A stretch of 64,000 bases of DNA from assembly GCF_003970675.1 (NCBI RefSeq), contig NZ_CP034563.1, positions 997,501-1,061,500 on the forward strand, read 5' to 3'. This DNA comes from Flammeovirga pectinis. GTDB taxonomy: Bacteria > Bacteroidota > Bacteroidia > Cytophagales > Flammeovirgaceae. The notes beneath the pieces are model-generated. The model was not told where the DNA came from and searched no databases. It saw only the letters and a program-made list of their open reading frames with translations. Position 1 is the stretch's first letter. Each line of letters starts with the position of its first letter. A program made the position numbers and the translations under genes. Of the stretch, positions 56,901-64,000 are shown one piece after another.

Positions 56901-58705
56901 TAGAAAGTGTAGATGAATTAAGTGATTTTTCTAACGTAATTGATCGTCATAATTTTGGTCCATCTACTTTACAATGGGGTAACTCTGTAACTGCAGACCC
57001 TAGTTTAATTGAAAGGGAAGCAGAAGGAGAAGCGTATATTACTTATGAGATGAATGATATACATAGTTTTTCTGTCGATTTTTGGAACACACTAAACGGT
57101 AGAGATTTAGAAGATAATGGTAAAATTGTTTGTTTATATTCAACAGATCAAGTTGAATGGGATACTTTAGTAATGAAACAATTTGTAGGTAATTATACTT
57201 GGGGAAATAACCTTGTAACATTTAGTTCTAATGCTTCTTTACCAGAAGAGATGAAATATCTTAAAATTTCTTTAGAAGGTAATGGTGTAGGTTTCGATAA
57301 AGGTAATCTAGGTAAAGTAAGGTTTTACAATGATAATAATGAGGTGTCACACTTAGGAATTGATGCTATCACTATTTCTGTAGATGAGTCTATTTTTGAA
57401 TTAGAAGAAGGACAATTAAAACCAAACGGACCCCTTTTACCTGAAGTTTCTGATGAATTTAATACCACAGACAAGTTTTATTCTAGAACAAATAATTTGA
57501 ATTTCACGAATGACAATGGTACTTCTTACAGAGGTGATAAGAACCGAATGTTCAGAAGTGATAATAATGCAGGAAGTATTGTTTATGAAATAAAAAACTT
57601 AGAACATTTTAAAATTAATGTCTGGGAAAATCACAAAAAGATTGCAAACACTGCATTAGATTTAGGCCTTATAGACCATGGAGTTAATGTTTATGTATCA
57701 GCAGATAATATTACATATACTAAAATAGAGACAAAACAAGCGTCTTTATATACTGATGACATTGTATATGAAAGTGGTGAAATAGATGAATGGAGACACA
57801 CACATGAATTTGCTGTTATTCCTGCAAATGCAATTCCTAACGATACAAAGTTTGTGAAAATTGAAATGATTGATACAAATGAAGAAAACAATTCTGGTTG
57901 GAATTTACAGGTTGGTGGGATCCATTTATACGCTAAGACTTCTGGAACTTCTATTAAATCAGAACAAACAATATCAATCACAGCTATAGAAGATAAAGTA
58001 ATTTCTGATGAAGCATTTACTATTGACGCCTCAACAACTTCAGGTCTTGCCTTAACTTATGCAATTGAAGGCCCTGCAACGATTGAAGGAAACAAAATTA
58101 CATTAACTGGTGAAACAGGTGAAGTAAAAGTTACAGTTACTCAAGCAGGAAATACGATGTATGAAGTAGCGTCAAAAACGGTTACTTTTAATGTAATTAC
58201 AGTAGATGATCCAGCAAAGATGGATCAAGTAATTACTATTTCACCTATAGGTGATCAAGTTGGTGTGCAAGTAATTAAAGTTTCTGCAACAACAACTTCT
58301 GGTTTAACTTTATCTTATGAAGTAGAAGGACCAGCGACGTTAAATAATAATACAATTACTTTATCAGGTGATGCAGGTGAAGTAACACTTACAGTAATAC
58401 AAGCAGGTAATGATAAATATAATGCTTCTTCTGCAAGTATTACATTCTCTGTTTCAAACGTAGACAGACCATTAGCGATAGAAGATAAATGGGCAAGTAA
58501 ATATGTGTTGTATCCTGTTCCTGCAGAACATACAATTTATATTAAAGGTGTAAAATCATCTACACCAATTGCAGTATACAATGTACTTGGGCAGTTTGAA
58601 TATTCTATTATTTCTAGTGGGAGAGTTGATGTTTCGCGTTTACCAGCTGGAGTTTATATAATGAGGATTAATAACGACGAATCTATAAGGTTCCAGAAAA
58701 AATAA
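53939..58705 (+). CDS. Giant beta-helix / cadherin-like / sulfatase / Ig-like protein with T9SS type A tail
   Basis: The 1588-residue product begins with a signal peptide (ILFIALLNGSLAIGQ). A right-handed parallel beta-helix (about 22-385) starts FYVSSEGNDTNAGTLNQPYA and ends IPDLGAFEFG. A cadherin-like domain (about 395-487) follows. The sulfatase (about 489-985) has MIVLDDLNDYIG, LCDPSRASFLSG with Cys537 and VLFSDHGYNMGEKDYAWKNN, an S1_7-like (iduronate-2-sulfatase-like) pattern. Two sugar-binding-like beta regions (about 1000-1330) are followed by two similar Ig-like repeats (about 1340-1425 and 1428-1515). The T9SS type A sorting domain YPVPAEHTIYIKGV...LPAGVYIMRI ends it. This is an anchored enzyme on a rigid spacer; substrate unknown. 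Confidence 0.9.
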   Translation: MKRITIILFIALLNGSLAIGQSTFYVSSEGNDTNAGTLNQPYATITKAITTAAENDIIHLSGTLTENNIAITKSLTFTGDNASTSIVQAQESKPSNTLEEAILNNRIFTITQKNIEVKFQLLTLRYGNIVGTYNEDQEKYNFAGGAAIYNNNNTSTVVIEYCNFIDNYAYGQGGALTAKGPLTIKNSAFINNVGFHFGGAIYSNGNTNDVSIENSLFTGNESVSMNGSAFVMSVGNLNLNNNTIVDNYAVGNRKVEGIELKSSSAVDQSVTITNNIIYNPTKRYGDNDGGLDILVNNALNVTAHHNIISATDDENLIDDTNVAISSLDDLAFGALTVDETTGLIYLPIYDISIALDKGDPVTGTDYDAFNTDRKTNEIPDLGAFEFGQDVVLPPSIKTGAYQNYAENSGYLKIDIIAIDAVTYTITGGDDKELFSVNSEGHLSFINPPSLDQVKDKNTDGVYEVDVTVEGANSGEITQRFYLAITHAELNVVMIVLDDLNDYIGIMGGNMQTKTPNIDKLADAGILFTNAHSNAPLCDPSRASFLSGILPSTSNHFGTGASNFKSNETLINSKLLSEYFQENGYTTYKTGKITHSASGENKFGYDFYLENTHDYGPVAFNGKSGVQHPDNTLEMGKEGGSLDGTFGPLSNIPNVPYVSDVLLGFNGWYSTTLKEKFEYTSDEERSKMPDEKSVEWIEQQIKQLDEKDSKNPFMMSVGLIRPHSPFTVPDKYFEQFPLEDIEIPASIWNDLDDTSNKDGRGQSIFNALENQYTDRQEGIRRYLQGYLASIAFADEMVGRVVDAVENSQYAENTVIVLFSDHGYNMGEKDYAWKNNLWEHATRVPLIIKSPLHKSTAGQKSHQPVSLVDVYPTLKDLCYLTGDNKKNEKGADLDGHSVKPFLANPIDGTWTGDEVALTSVGNWYFRYKDFHNYALKSKRFRYISNYEQGAELYDHNFDKNEWFNVIDEPAYAEVKEAMEKKLNDILYKNLESVDELSDFSNVIDRHNFGPSTLQWGNSVTADPSLIEREAEGEAYITYEMNDIHSFSVDFWNTLNGRDLEDNGKIVCLYSTDQVEWDTLVMKQFVGNYTWGNNLVTFSSNASLPEEMKYLKISLEGNGVGFDKGNLGKVRFYNDNNEVSHLGIDAITISVDESIFELEEGQLKPNGPLLPEVSDEFNTTDKFYSRTNNLNFTNDNGTSYRGDKNRMFRSDNNAGSIVYEIKNLEHFKINVWENHKKIANTALDLGLIDHGVNVYVSADNITYTKIETKQASLYTDDIVYESGEIDEWRHTHEFAVIPANAIPNDTKFVKIEMIDTNEENNSGWNLQVGGIHLYAKTSGTSIKSEQTISITAIEDKVISDEAFTIDASTTSGLALTYAIEGPATIEGNKITLTGETGEVKVTVTQAGNTMYEVASKTVTFNVITVDDPAKMDQVITISPIGDQVGVQVIKVSATTTSGLTLSYEVEGPATLNNNTITLSGDAGEVTLTVIQAGNDKYNASSASITFSVSNVDRPLAIEDKWASKYVLYPVPAEHTIYIKGVKSSTPIAVYNVLGQFEYSIISSGRVDVSRLPAGVYIMRINNDESIRFQKK

Positions 58706-58715
58706 TTTAAATAAC

Positions 58716-58753
58716 AAAGGGGTGAATATTCTGAGCAATATTCATCCTTTTTT
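58716..58753 (+). terminator. Terminator after the giant sulfatase gene
   Basis: AAAGGGGTGAATATT pairs with AATATTCATCCTTT with one bulge and one wobble around a short loop, followed by a run of T to 58753. Confidence 0.75.
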
Positions 58754-58838
58754 TTGCACAAATTTGCATAGCGTTTGATATACTCTTGATGGTATGTTAT
58801 TTTTATTACAAAGACTTTTTAAACTGAACGAAAGACAC

Positions 58839-60374
58839 ATGTTTGCAAGACCAATATATTTACTAATCCTTTTGTTACTGATTTTCACAAACAGTAATGC
58901 CAATCCTCCTGCAAAAAAGATCAAAACTACACCTCCAAATATTATCATATTCTTAGTAGATGATATGGGGTTAATGGATACCTCATTACCGTTTGCAGTA
59001 GATGGAAATGGGAATGCAATAGTCCATCCATTAAATCAGTTTTATAGAACACCAAACATGGAAATGTTGGCAACACAAGGCACTAAATTCACTAACTTTT
59101 ATGCACATAGTGTTTGTTCACCAACAAGAACTTCTTTAATGACAGGTCAAAATTCGGCTAGGCATAAAGTAACCAATTGGATTAAATCAGAAGAAAATAA
59201 CAAAACACCTTTTGGTCCAAAAGAATGGAATTGGAAGGGTTTAGATAAAGAAAACGTTACACTACCAAGAGTACTTCAAGCAAACGGATATAAAACTATT
59301 CATGTAGGGAAAGCTCATTTTGGACCTTATGGAAGCGAAGGGGAAGACCCTATTAATTTAGGTTTTGATGTAAATATAGCCGGGAGTTCAATTGGTCAAC
59401 CTGGTAGTTATTACGGTATGGAAGGTTTCGGACATATTGCCGGAAATAAAGCAAGAGCTGTACCCGGTTTAGAAAAATACCATAACAAAGATATTTTCTT
59501 AACAGAGGCATTAACCTTAGAAGCAAATGCGGCGATTTCTAAAGCAAAAGAAGAGAAAAAACCTTTCTTTTTATATATGTCACATTATGCTTTACATGCT
59601 CCTTTTAATCCTGATCCTAGATTTATAGATAACTATAAAGATGCTGGAATGAATGAGAGAACACAAGCTTATGCATCATTAGTAGAGGGAATGGATAAAT
59701 CTCTTGGTGATTTAATTGAACATGTAAAAAAATTAGGCTTAGGTGAAAATACAATTATTCTTTTTATGGGAGATAATGGTTCAGATGCACCTATTAAATT
59801 AATTGATAATTACGGGAGTTCTACACCATTTAAAGGTAAAAAAGGAAAACATTGGGATGGTGGAATGCGTGTGCCTTTTATTACATCGTGGGTAACTCCA
59901 AATCAAAAAAATAAAGGTCAGAGAAAAATACCAATTGGGAGTAATGCAACACAAAATCAAATTGGAACTGTAATAGATGTATTTTCAACGGTGTGTGAAA
60001 TTTCTTCAACAGAAATGCCGGAACAATATATTACAGATGGTTTTTCTTTAACAACTCAGTTTAATGGGAAAGAGAATAAGAAAAGAACAAATGAGTTTAT
60101 AAATCATTTTCCACACAAACATAGGTCTAGTTATTTTACTAGTTTTATTGATAACGATTGGAAAATAATTTACCATTATCAAATTAAAAAAGCACCAAAA
60201 TATGAATTGTACAACATTACCAATGACCCCTTCGAAACAACAAATTTAGCTGCTGACAATCCTTTAAAGCTAAATGAAATGATGGTGAAATTAGAAATTG
60301 AATTAACACAAATGGAGGCATTGTATCCAGAAAAGGGAGAAGAGATGTTAAGGTTAATTATTCCTCAACAATAG
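58839..60374 (+). CDS. Exported sulfatase, S1 family (S1_16-like)
   Basis: The ATG at 58839 gives 511 residues and places the signal peptide (IYLLILLLLIFTNSNA) at the N-terminus. An in-frame ATG at 58794 would add 15 residues and is less likely. IIIFLVDDMGLMDTS carries the calcium ligands, and SVCSPTRTSLMTGQ holds formylglycine Cys93. HVGKAHFGP and FMGDNGSDAP are further active-site blocks, and ARHKVTNWI follows the signature. I place it near S1_16 (galactosamine- or galactose-sulfate enzymes) with low certainty. It stands between two sulfatases on the same strand. Confidence 0.87.
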   Translation: MFARPIYLLILLLLIFTNSNANPPAKKIKTTPPNIIIFLVDDMGLMDTSLPFAVDGNGNAIVHPLNQFYRTPNMEMLATQGTKFTNFYAHSVCSPTRTSLMTGQNSARHKVTNWIKSEENNKTPFGPKEWNWKGLDKENVTLPRVLQANGYKTIHVGKAHFGPYGSEGEDPINLGFDVNIAGSSIGQPGSYYGMEGFGHIAGNKARAVPGLEKYHNKDIFLTEALTLEANAAISKAKEEKKPFFLYMSHYALHAPFNPDPRFIDNYKDAGMNERTQAYASLVEGMDKSLGDLIEHVKKLGLGENTIILFMGDNGSDAPIKLIDNYGSSTPFKGKKGKHWDGGMRVPFITSWVTPNQKNKGQRKIPIGSNATQNQIGTVIDVFSTVCEISSTEMPEQYITDGFSLTTQFNGKENKKRTNEFINHFPHKHRSSYFTSFIDNDWKIIYHYQIKKAPKYELYNITNDPFETTNLAADNPLKLNEMMVKLEIELTQMEALYPEKGEEMLRLIIPQQ

Positions 60375-60530
60375 TAGTATAAGCATACTTATTTAAGTAT
60401 TATAAACTCATATTAATTTAATTGATCAATTTTGTACTAGTGTTGAAAGAATGAGTGCTTATATCACTTTAATTAAATGTCTAGATTGCATTTATTAAAC
60501 AGCAATTCTATATTTTTTGATTTTACTGAC

Positions 60531-62126
60531 ATGAATAGATTACTTATTACTATCCTTTTTTGTTCCTTTGTTTTTGTTCATGATAACTATGCTCAAAAAA
60601 AGAAAGACAAACCAAATATCCTTTTTATAATGTGTGATGATCTAAATGATTATCAAGGAGTATTTGGTGGACATCCACAAGCTAAAACACCTAACATTGA
60701 TAAATTGGCTGAATCAGGTACTCGTTTTCTTAACGCACAATCTAATATTCCTGTTTGTCAACCTTCTAGAAATAGTTTATTTACCGGTGTATATCCTTCA
60801 GCATCATCTGATTTTGGTTGGATACCTCATTTCAAACAGAAAGTATTAAAGCACAATAAAACGTTTGTTCAGGTCTTAAAGGAAAATGGTTATTATACAT
60901 TGGCTTCTGGTAAATTAATGCATGCTAATGAAAAAGAAGTCTGGAATGAATGGGGACTTGATATTAAACATAATTATGGACCATTTTATTATAATGGCGA
61001 TAAATTAACTGCACATCCATCAGTACCTGCTCCATTTAATAAAATTGGACCAATTGATGGATCGTATGGTAGAATTTCTGAAATGCCTAATCATAATGGA
61101 GAAAGAGGTGTTCCTGGTTTAGTTGAAGGGTGGAACATGAAACCTGTTAAATACAACTCTGACAGTGATAGAGATTTATTATATGATGAAAAGCATGCTG
61201 AATGGGCAGTCAATAAATTTAAAGAATTAGCAAATAAGAAGAACGATAAACCGTTTTTTATGGGTGTTGGTTTTGTAAGACCTCATACGCCTCTACATGC
61301 CCCTGATAAATACTTTGATATGTTTCCTTTAGACGAATTAGAATTGGATAAATGGGTTGCAGACGATACAGAAGATATATTCTATCAAGAAATTTTTGGT
61401 ACAAAAGGAAAAGGATCTAGATATTATAGAGAATTATTAGCATCGTATGCTGGTGATAGAGAATTGGCTTTAAAAACATTTTTACAAGCATATTTAGCAT
61501 GTGTAGCTTTTGTTGATGATCAAATTGGTACTGTTCTAGAAGGTTTAGAAACTTCTGGCTTGGCAGACAATACTATTGTTATTTTCACTTCAGACCATGG
61601 GTGGCAAATGGGAGAAAAGGAGCTTCTATTTAAAAATACGGTTTACGAAGAAGCAACAAGAGTTCCTTACATTATTAGAGATCCTAAAGTGAAGAAAAAT
61701 CAAGTGGTATCACACCCTGTAAGTTTAATAGATCTTTACCCAACTGTTTTAGATTTTGCAGGTATTGAAGCATCTAATTTGAAAGCAGAAGGCGGTGCAG
61801 AATTAGGAGGATATAGTGTTATACCTTTCTTAGAAAATCCTAATACAATGAAATGGGAAGGACCTGAAGGAGCTTTAAGCGTGAAAGGTGTTTGGGGAGC
61901 TACATCAAAAAACTTTACAGTAAATGAGCAAAACTATTCTTATAGAACAGAAAAGTGGAGGTACATTCATTATACCGATGGAAAAGAAGAATTATACAAT
62001 CATGATGCTGATCCATATGAATGGAAAAATATAGCATCTGATAAGAAATATGCTAAAGTTAAATCTGATTTAAAAGCGCAGATGGAAAAAATTATTAAAG
62101 TAAAATTTAATGATATTGTAAATTAG
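60531..62126 (+). CDS. Exported sulfatase, S1 family (S1_7, iduronate-2-sulfatase-like)
   Basis: The ATG at 60531 is chosen because it starts a standard signal peptide (LLITILFCSFVFVHDNYAQ); the upstream in-frame ATG at 60477 would add 18 residues. The protein has 531 residues. FIMCDDLNDYQGVFGG and PVCQPSRNSLFTG (Cys76) are its signatures, with FTSDHGWQMGEKELLFKNT and GVGFVRPHTPLHAP. It closely resembles the sulfatase domain of the 1588-residue protein in motif order and in HPVSLIDLYPTVLDF, suggesting they share ancestry or substrate. Confidence 0.88.
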   Translation: MNRLLITILFCSFVFVHDNYAQKKKDKPNILFIMCDDLNDYQGVFGGHPQAKTPNIDKLAESGTRFLNAQSNIPVCQPSRNSLFTGVYPSASSDFGWIPHFKQKVLKHNKTFVQVLKENGYYTLASGKLMHANEKEVWNEWGLDIKHNYGPFYYNGDKLTAHPSVPAPFNKIGPIDGSYGRISEMPNHNGERGVPGLVEGWNMKPVKYNSDSDRDLLYDEKHAEWAVNKFKELANKKNDKPFFMGVGFVRPHTPLHAPDKYFDMFPLDELELDKWVADDTEDIFYQEIFGTKGKGSRYYRELLASYAGDRELALKTFLQAYLACVAFVDDQIGTVLEGLETSGLADNTIVIFTSDHGWQMGEKELLFKNTVYEEATRVPYIIRDPKVKKNQVVSHPVSLIDLYPTVLDFAGIEASNLKAEGGAELGGYSVIPFLENPNTMKWEGPEGALSVKGVWGATSKNFTVNEQNYSYRTEKWRYIHYTDGKEELYNHDADPYEWKNIASDKKYAKVKSDLKAQMEKIIKVKFNDIVN

Positions 62127-62151
62127 GATTCTTGATAAAAATCTATTTACT

Positions 62152-62185
62152 AGCTGTGGGTATTATAGTACCTGCAGCTTTTTTA
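62152..62185 (+). terminator. Terminator after the S1_7-like sulfatase
   Basis: AGCTGTGGGTA (62152-62162) pairs with TACCTGCAGCT (62169-62179), with mismatches in the middle, and is followed by six T. Confidence 0.75.
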
Positions 62186-62194
62186 ATGTCAAAA

Positions 62195-62383
62195 TTAAGG
62201 CTGTACAATTAAATTGTTTGATGGCAATACTGTTACTGTATCTAAATTAGAAGGAGACTCTTCTATAGTATCTTTTATCAATTGAATTTGTGTTGGATCT
62301 TTTGGTAAAATAGCTGGTGTTTGTGTACAAGAAATTAAACTTAATAAGAGGAGTATAGAAAGCAATAATGGTCTCATTATCAT
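62195..62383 (-). CDS. Small lipoprotein of unknown function
   Basis: Starting at the ATG at 62383 gives 62 residues with a lipoprotein signal (MRPLLLSILLLLSLISC). The next in-frame ATG is at 62377. A longer frame to 62470 lacks support, because its extra 29 residues precede the signal. The mature part is short and proline/threonine-rich. It lies within the sulfatase cluster on the opposite strand. I do not recognise it. Confidence 0.5.
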   Translation of the reverse strand: MIMRPLLLSILLLLSLISCTQTPAILPKDPTQIQLIKDTIEESPSNLDTVTVLPSNNLIVQP

Positions 62384-62806
62384 ATCGTTTAAATGAAAAA
62401 GAATGGTGGTTCTCTCAGTTGATATGGTGGTGGTCGCATGGAATTGATTTATATGCTTTTTCTTGGTCATGATTTACATACAAATCAACAGAATAGAGAC
62501 CTTAATTGATATAATATTGCTAGACTTATTAATTTCTTACAATGTAATTTATTGTCTCATATTCTAACTTTACAACAACTCCTTACTTAAAATAGTTTAC
62601 TTTGAGGATCATTTTATTCTTGTAATAAACGTGAATTGCTGTTTTTGCTACTTTAAACGCTATTTATGTACAGTGTTTATTTTTAATGATATGAAGACTG
62701 TTTCATATAAAAATGTTGTAATTGGTATAGAAACACACATTTGTATTGTTAAAAAAAAGGATTGACTATACTACCGACTAATCTATTTTTTTAGCATCTT
62801 TATTTC
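62384..62806. other. Intergenic region before the AraC gene
   Basis: 423 bp of AT-rich DNA contain no convincing gene or hairpin. Promoters for the small lipoprotein (leftward) and the AraC regulator (rightward) should lie here. A TTGACTATACTACCG stretch near 62762 and a TAGCATCTTT element just before the ATG are weak candidates. Confidence 0.3.
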
Positions 62807-63766
62807 ATGATTATATTAGAAGGTGATGAAAAAAATGCATTTAATTTCTTTTCACAACTCCAACAACAATACGGAGGCACATGGGATGGCGAAGAGTTAT
62901 TAATTGATAATGAAGATTTTGGTTTTGTGAACTCTGTGAGTTACAGTTTTCTAGGAAATATAAATATTGGTGTTACATCATTAAATCTAAAAAAAGGATT
63001 TATCTATAATAATAAGAACGGACAGGATGCAGATTTTATCGGTATTCGTATAGGTTTTACGGGTAAATTTGAGGCTGAAAATTCTTTAAATCATGCGAAT
63101 AGAGAATGCATATATATTTATAATGGCAATCAGGAGTTCTCAATAAAATCAGAAAAAGATTCCCCTTTAAAATGGGTGTTTATTCGGTTTCCTAAAGACA
63201 AATTTCATCTATTAGCAGATGATAGTGATACGGTGATTACTAAATTAATGGACAATAAAATGCCTTGGTTCTATTACAGTTCTTTATTGCCAGAAATTAA
63301 TGTTTTGGTAAATGATATATTTAATGTGATGCATCAAAAAGATATTCGAAGAGGTATATTTTTAGGAAAAGCCATTGAAATATTAACCATGTTTAAACGT
63401 GTTTTAGAAACCAATAATCAAAAACACATTGCTTTTAATATTCATCCTTCTGATATTAAAGAAATGGTTACGCTTAAAGACCACCTTTTAATAGATTATG
63501 CTGTTCAACCTAATCTTAAAACATTAAGTGAAGATGTGGGTATGAGTTTATCAAAATTGCATAGAACTTTTAAAAAAGTATATGGAATGCCTATTCTACA
63601 ATTTTTTAATAAACACAGAATAGAAGAAGCAGATAGATTAATAAGAAATACTGATAGGTCTTTTGTAGATATTAGTGATGCACTAGGTTATACGCACTTG
63701 TCGCACATGAGTAGAACTTATAAAAAACATTTTGGGTATTCACCTTCAGACGTAAAAAAGGTCTAG
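62807..63766 (+). CDS. AraC-family transcriptional regulator
   Basis: The 319-residue product has a C-terminal double helix-turn-helix (about 215-319): KTLSEDVGMSLSKLHRTFKK, FFNKHRIEEADRLIRN, then SDALGYTHLSHMSRTYKKHFGYSPSDVKK, the AraC/XylS signature. The N-terminal domain is mostly beta, with no membrane helix, so it is a soluble, ligand-sensing type rather than a hybrid two-component protein. It sits between convergent sulfatase units and is a good candidate to control them. A terminator overlaps its stop codon. Confidence 0.9.
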   Translation: MIILEGDEKNAFNFFSQLQQQYGGTWDGEELLIDNEDFGFVNSVSYSFLGNINIGVTSLNLKKGFIYNNKNGQDADFIGIRIGFTGKFEAENSLNHANRECIYIYNGNQEFSIKSEKDSPLKWVFIRFPKDKFHLLADDSDTVITKLMDNKMPWFYYSSLLPEINVLVNDIFNVMHQKDIRRGIFLGKAIEILTMFKRVLETNNQKHIAFNIHPSDIKEMVTLKDHLLIDYAVQPNLKTLSEDVGMSLSKLHRTFKKVYGMPILQFFNKHRIEEADRLIRNTDRSFVDISDALGYTHLSHMSRTYKKHFGYSPSDVKKV

Positions 63767-63784
63767 GAATACCCTAGACCTTTT
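63756..63784. terminator. Bidirectional terminator overlapping the araC stop codon
   Basis: AAAAGGTCTAGG (63756-63767) and CCTAGACCTTTT (63773-63784) form a perfect 12-bp stem with a 5-nt loop. It serves the AraC gene and the convergent sulfatase gene. Confidence 0.85.
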
Positions 63785-63808
63785 AACTTTAAGATTCTAT
63801 GAAAACTA

Positions 63809-64000
63809 TTATTTACTAGTTGCTGATATCTTGAAAGTATCAATCAAGTTTAACTCCACGTTATTTAAAATTCCTGTGTATTTAGAATTTTTTACGCTAT
63901 AGTTTTCTGTTACTGCTGTTCCAGAATCTCGACCAATATCAAGTGTTTCATCTAAAGAATATAAGTTAGGTAGTGTTTTTTCAATACGACCATTACCTGC
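63809..64000 (-). CDS. Arylsulfatase, C-terminal part (start outside window)
   Basis: Reading leftward from the window edge gives 63 codons and a TAA at 63809-63811. The sequence GNGRIEKTLPNLYSLDETLD followed by IGRDSGTAVTENY is the typical end of large arylsulfatases (AtsA-like, S1_4 group), where a C-terminal beta-sheet domain carries G-x-GRI-x-x-T-x-P, SLDET and DIG-x-D-x-G-T-x-V. The catalytic part is outside the window. It is the fifth sulfatase of this cluster. Confidence 0.82.
   Translation of the reverse strand, partial: AGNGRIEKTLPNLYSLDETLDIGRDSGTAVTENYSVKNSKYTGILNNVELNLIDTFKISATSK

Noticed and set aside
57691-57981. 96-codon minus-strand frame inside the giant sulfatase gene
   Set aside because: Antisense to a well-supported beta-rich domain, with no independent support.
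62384-62470. N-terminal extension of the small lipoprotein
   Set aside because: It would put 29 charged and Thr-rich residues in front of a standard lipoprotein signal.
1-64000. CRISPR arrays, tRNA/rRNA genes, insertion sequences and prophage genes
   Set aside because: I looked for evenly spaced repeats, tRNA-like ends, transposase motifs and phage structural genes, and found none that could be supported.

Overview
The window is AT-rich chromosomal DNA from a gliding or surface-living, probably marine, member of the Bacteroidota. The evidence is a type IX secretion (T9SS) type B sorting domain with a PorP/SprF partner, a type A T9SS tail, LruC-domain lipoproteins, DUF1684/DUF5362-type genes, weak Shine-Dalgarno signals, and promoter-like TAnnTTTG elements. 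A cluster of formylglycine sulfatases suggests growth on sulfated algal polysaccharides. A Cytophagales/Flammeovirga-like host is my best guess; that is inference, not a match. I see no rRNA, tRNA, CRISPR array, transposase or phage gene.

Layout. (1) 1-3.7 kb: housekeeping edge, with the end of a Mn-dependent pyrophosphatase, RlmF, a solitary HhaI-like cytosine methyltransferase and an acyltransferase-3. (2) 3.7-28.7 kb: a large exopolysaccharide locus built around a divergent promoter region at about 14.9-15.1 kb. The leftward block (14873 down to 3687) encodes a half-length TolC-like protein, a Wzz-like copolymerase with a degenerate kinase domain, glycosyltransferases, a Wzy/ligase-like protein, an unusual response-regulator/initiating sugar-transferase fusion and two LruC lipoproteins. 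The rightward block (15076 to 27388) runs almost without gaps through seven sugar-modifying genes straight into a T9SS type B secreted protein, a PorP/SprF protein and a PorE-like TPR/propeller/OmpA protein. A Wzx-type flippase converges on it. (3) 28.9-38.7 kb: mostly unrelated genes. They are a DUF6150 lipoprotein, a Tsx-like porin interrupted by a frameshift next to a purine permease, DUF5362, an amidohydrolase lipoprotein, DUF1684, a BamA-like barrel, MATE and WYL proteins. (4) 38.7-44.2 kb: an RND efflux pump fused to its own TolC, with its adaptor. (5) 44.6-48.1 kb: small proteins, an HD hydrolase, tandem paralogues of unknown function and an atypical SDR. (6) 48.4-52.2 kb: a compact UbiA / type III polyketide synthase / methyltransferase / flavoprotein operon, a probable prenylated-phenolic biosynthetic cluster. 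(7) 52.3-64 kb: four complete sulfatases and the tail of a fifth, with an AraC regulator; one sulfatase is embedded in a 1588-residue beta-helix/cadherin/T9SS protein.

The two most novel-looking systems are the polysaccharide operon that ends in a T9SS surface module, with Ca-binding-like GDYD[FY]ND motifs in three of its surface proteins, and the UbiA-type III PKS operon. All functional statements rest on motif recognition by eye; no database search was possible.
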